NCBI GenBank assembly: GCA_027625915.1
Contig: JANTQA010000023.1
Span: 15,314,001-15,378,000 of the forward strand
Direction of reading: 5' to 3'
DNA from: Anaeramoeba flamelloides
Taxonomy: Eukaryota > Metamonada > Anaeramoebidae
Length of the DNA stretch: 64,000 bases
The position numbers were made by a program, and so were the translations under genes. The notes below the pieces were generated by a model. It searched no databases. It was not told the DNA's origin and was given only the letters and a program-made list of their open reading frames with translations. The first letter of the stretch is position 1, and each line of letters begins with the position of its first letter. This document shows positions 60,567 through 64,000 of this stretch, one piece after another.

Positions 60567-61582
60567 ATAATAATAAAAAAGCAAACCAACAAAAAGAAAA
60601 TTTCGAAAAAAAATCCTTATTCTTAAAAACCGTTACTTGGTATATATGTATATATATATACCTCACCTATAAAATATTCAAAGACAATTCAAAGGCTTAA
60701 AGAAATATTTTTTCATTTAAAGGGCATTTAACTATTGCTAAAAACCTGTTATTATTCCAATGTATTAATAACTAAAAAACTTTGATTTTTAACCAAACGA
60801 AAAACACACTATTTTTTTTTCTACTTCCAAGTTTAAAAATATTTAAAAAATATTTTTCTTTTAAAGAAAAATAAGAAGTTAAAAACGCATATCTTAAAAT
60901 AAAATCAATCAATTGATTCTGTCACTTTTTAGTCTCTAATAGATTTTTTTTTTGTCTTTTTAAATGATTCTAATTTAAAGAAAGAATCTAATAAAATCAT
61001 TATTTTGACAAACACAAAGGTTTATTGAACAACAAAAATTGAATTGAATTAATTTTGAACTGATAAGGAAAATAATTTATCCCAAATAGAAGAAATCTAA
61101 GCAAGCGAAAAAAAAATAAATCAAAAAAAAAATCCAAGTAAATAAAGGAAAGGCTCAACGTATTTTAATAATAAAACATTCAAATTTGATAGAAAAAAAC
61201 AAAAACAATAGATCTTTTTTTACTTAATAAAGTCTATTTTGAAATTTCAATTTCTAGAAAGTAAGTAATTCATTAGGAATGAAAAAAATCAAATGTAGTG
61301 ACTATCACCTTATTTTTTTTGTTTTTATTATTCGTAAAAAAATATAGCAATTCCTGAGGAATATCCAATGATTCCTTTTTTTTTTTTTTTTTTTTTTTTA
61401 AATCAAGTCTTGTTCTTATCATTTTGCACTCACATACCTTTTAATAATTTAAAATCAAATGATAACTGAATTTCTTAATGTGATATTTTGAATAAAGAAA
61501 AAATCATGTTTAAATCTCTCTAACCAACCACCTTTCTCTTTTTCTTTATCACCCAATTTATATGTTTCTTTTTTATTTATAG

Positions 61583-62619
61583 AATATTTGAATTATTTAA
61601 ATAATGATCCACCAAAAGTTTTATTACTATCCATTGAAAATAATAACCAAATAAATTCAAACCACAAATCCGTTCATCCAAAAAAAAAAAAAAAAAAATC
61701 AAATGAAAAGTCAGAATTTGTTACTGAATTCATTGAAGAATTATATTTAGGACATGTTTCTGATATTTCAAATGAAAAGGAATATTTAAAGAGCTCATTA
61801 TCGAAAACAACAAACGATAAAAATATAGACATTGAAGATACATCGATTAACAATTATTGTCTTCAGAATCCAAATTCAGAAAAAAAATTGAACAAAAAGA
61901 AAACAATTAGCAGTAATATTAAAATACATTTCTATGATATTCTTAATAAATTTGCAATACGTCAAGGATCAAAACCACCAACATACAAACTTCAGTTAAT
62001 GAATAAAATTATCCCAAATTCAAGAATTATTGCAACTTCAATTTTTTTGATTAATAATAATATTGTTAAAAAAACTGGTATAGGTCTTTCAAAAGAGTTG
62101 GCAAAAAGTAAAGCTGCTTATAATATTTGCTTAGAACTTGTTAATTTAAAAATTATTAGTTCTTTAGCTTGTTTATTTGATGAAAAGTGCACCGAAAGGA
62201 TAAAATTTCTACAATCTCCATATTTTGGCCATGATAATGAGAACGAGGACGAGGACGAAAATGACAATGATAACGAGAACGAGAACAATATTAATACAAA
62301 TAATACCAACACAAAAAATGTAAATGACAATATAAAAAAAAAATCGAATTACAATCCAAATCTAAATTATAATAAAAAAAACTGGAAGGGTAATAAGGAG
62401 CCCTATCAAATTTTATTTGAATTCGCACAAAAGGGAAATTGGACTCCAATTAATATTAATTATGAAAAAAAAAACCAATTATTTATTTGTGAAATCGAAA
62501 TATCAAATATCAATAATCGCCAATATTCTATTAGCAGCCCACAATCTTCAAAAATTCTTGCCAAACAAGATGCCTCATTAAAAATGTTAAACACATTGGG
62601 ATTTTATTTTATATTATAA
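61583..62619 (+). CDS. Protein with two dsRNA-binding domains
   Basis: An exon following acceptor TTTATAG at 61582; the frame has no nearby ATG, so upstream coding sequence is needed. It ends in TAA at 62617-62619, giving ~345 residues. The first dsRBD (roughly 110-190) reads FYDILNKFAIRQGSKPPTYK, a strand pair, then GIGLSKELAKSKAAYNICLELV. An acidic Asp/Glu/Asn linker follows. The second (about 265-343) reads PYQILFEFAQKGNWTPI, FICEIEIS, then SPQSSKILAKQDASLKMLNTL. The SK-x-x-AK helix starts typical of dsRNA contact are kept in both. No catalytic domain is present. Such proteins can be partners of Dicer/Drosha-type nucleases, editing or translation factors; which applies is not known. The likely 5' partner is the exon at 56037. 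Confidence 0.82.
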
Positions 62620-62708
62620 TTAAAAACATAATATAAAAAATTAACTATTATTATAATTTCAATTTCTTATTATAACAAATTCATAATATTTAAATATTGA
62701 TAATACTA

Positions 62709-62748
<40 letters not shown>

Positions 62749-64000
62749 TAATTGTTTTTAATATTTAACCATTTATAAATTTTTTATTTAGAGATTTGAA
62801 AAAAAAAAAAAAAGTAAAAAAAAATTTAATTTTAAAGTATATGTATCATTAAATTAATTGATAGATGCGATTTCACCACCTATTTATAATATTGTATATA
62901 TATTTATACATTATAAGTTTTTTGGATAATCAAAAAAAAAATAATTATTTTTATTTTTATAGACTTTTTTCTTTTTCCAAATTCTTTTCAAGTTGTTTTG
63001 TTTTTCCTCTACTGTTTGTTTTTGTTTTACATGTCTGAAGGGGGAAAAGTCTGAAAAAATGATTTTAAGAATTTGTAGACTTGTCCATGATTAGATCTAA
63101 AACTAAATTGATCTAATCAGATCTTGAACAATTTGAACTTAACATATTCAACTTATTGGACTTAACTGTTGCTACTGAAGTGAACTGAATCTATTTTCTC
63201 TACTATACGTCTAACCAATACTTGGACTGGATTTTTGCTATAGAGTCGGTATCTTAAACGAGGTTTTTGCTAAAACAAGATTTGGGAATTTTGTAAAGAA
63301 AAAAAAAAATTAACAAAATAGAATAAAAATCAAACTAAAAAATAATGAAAATTTATTCTTCATCTTAAAAACTAGAGCTTTAGATGTATCTTATATACAA
63401 ATTTTGAATTTAAAACTTAATAAAGTGGCATATTTGATTTGATCCGTTGTTGGTCAAATATTTTGACTTTTCATTTTAATAGAAAATTTATTTTTTTATA
63501 TGAAAATTTCATTTTAGAAATTGATTTTTATGGATATTTGAGTGTATTTTAGTTTTCTTACTCAAAAAATATTAAAATTATTATTATTTTTTCCCTATGA
63601 AAGTTTAAAAACACTTTTTATATCTTTTTTCTTTTGTAAAAAATAAAAAAAAAAAAACTCTTCTTTAAATAGAAATAACAAATAAATTTATTTATTATTA
63701 GTATTTATTATTATTTTTTGATATAAAGGGCGTTGATGTAACAAAAATACCACCCCATTTACATTAAACATTAAATTTCTTGATTTTTTGTATTGTTATT
63801 AATAGACCGTAAAATATTAAACTCTAATTCAAAATTAGAAACAAACCAAAAATTATTTTTTAAAAATTAACAAAATTTGTTCATAAAAACTATATTTAGA
63901 AAAACTAATTATAACTCCTAATTAATTGAAATATTAAAAAAGATTAATTATTTACATTGATGTAAAAATAATTATAGTACCATTATAAAACAAGATTAAA
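62620..64000. other. Intergenic to window end
   Basis: Holds an AT run (62712-62746), the second family K copy (63101-63302) and AT-rich sequence with no recognisable gene. Confidence 0.6.
63101..63302. repeat. Dispersed repeat, family K
   Basis: Direct-orientation partner of 60358-60566, about 480 bp beyond the dsRNA-binding-protein stop codon. Divergence between the copies is substantial, so they are not a recent duplication. Confidence 0.6.

Larger units (their letters stand above)
56347..61582 (+). other. Long putative intron or intergenic interval
   Basis: 5236 bases without a supported exon. It contains parts of family H (56512-56545, 57822-57892), a block shared with 52731-52832 (56643-56745), a decayed family J end (about 59568), hairpins at 59965-60030 and 60291-60340, a family K copy (60358-60566) and long A/T runs. 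If the flanking exons belong together this is one intron ending TTTATAG. Confidence 0.45.

Overview
The window is eukaryotic nuclear DNA, very AT-rich and full of homopolymer T and A runs. Genes are sparse, large and on both strands. Introns are spliceosomal (GT...AG) and stops are standard. Many proteins carry long Lys/Glu, Asn or Ser/Glu low-complexity tracts. A type-I acetyl-CoA transferase/hydrolase family enzyme (acetate:succinate CoA-transferase-like) lies next to a thiolase, and both have N-termini that could be organelle presequences. Together these suggest an anaerobic protist with hydrogenosome-like organelles. The protein style is most like an anaeramoebid (Anaeramoeba), but that assignment is inference from memory of such proteins, not from a database match.

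Layout: a coiled-coil protein with a C-terminal PH-like domain (+, 5018-7871, first exon uncertain); a bZIP-like basic protein (-, 13052-14272); Rab escort protein with one short intron (-, 19800-21981); GPI transamidase subunit GAA1 (-, 26426-28480); a BTB protein fused to a class-I glutamine-amidotransferase-like domain (-, 33804-36437); the Cdc7 regulatory subunit DBF4 with one intron (-, 39419-41059); thiolase (-, 46280-47533) diverging from a three-exon acyl-CoA transferase (+, 48286-50727); and a protein with two dsRNA-binding domains (+, 61583-62619), possibly joined to an N-terminal exon at 56037-56346 across an unusually long intron. An RNA-like block of nested stem-loops lies at 17999-18196.

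The thiolase and the CoA-transferase plausibly work together on acetyl-CoA. The other genes are core eukaryotic functions (Rab prenylation, GPI anchoring, replication firing) without an evident shared pathway.

The long intergenic stretches are not empty. They hold at least eight families of short non-coding inverted-repeat elements (MITE-like) and several long foldback palindromes, some nested in others. One family (36501-36953 and 41131-41580) sits in the same orientation about 65-70 bp upstream of the start codons of two unrelated genes, BTB and DBF4, so it may supply their promoters. No LTR element, virus-like element, CRISPR array, tRNA or rRNA gene was recognised.
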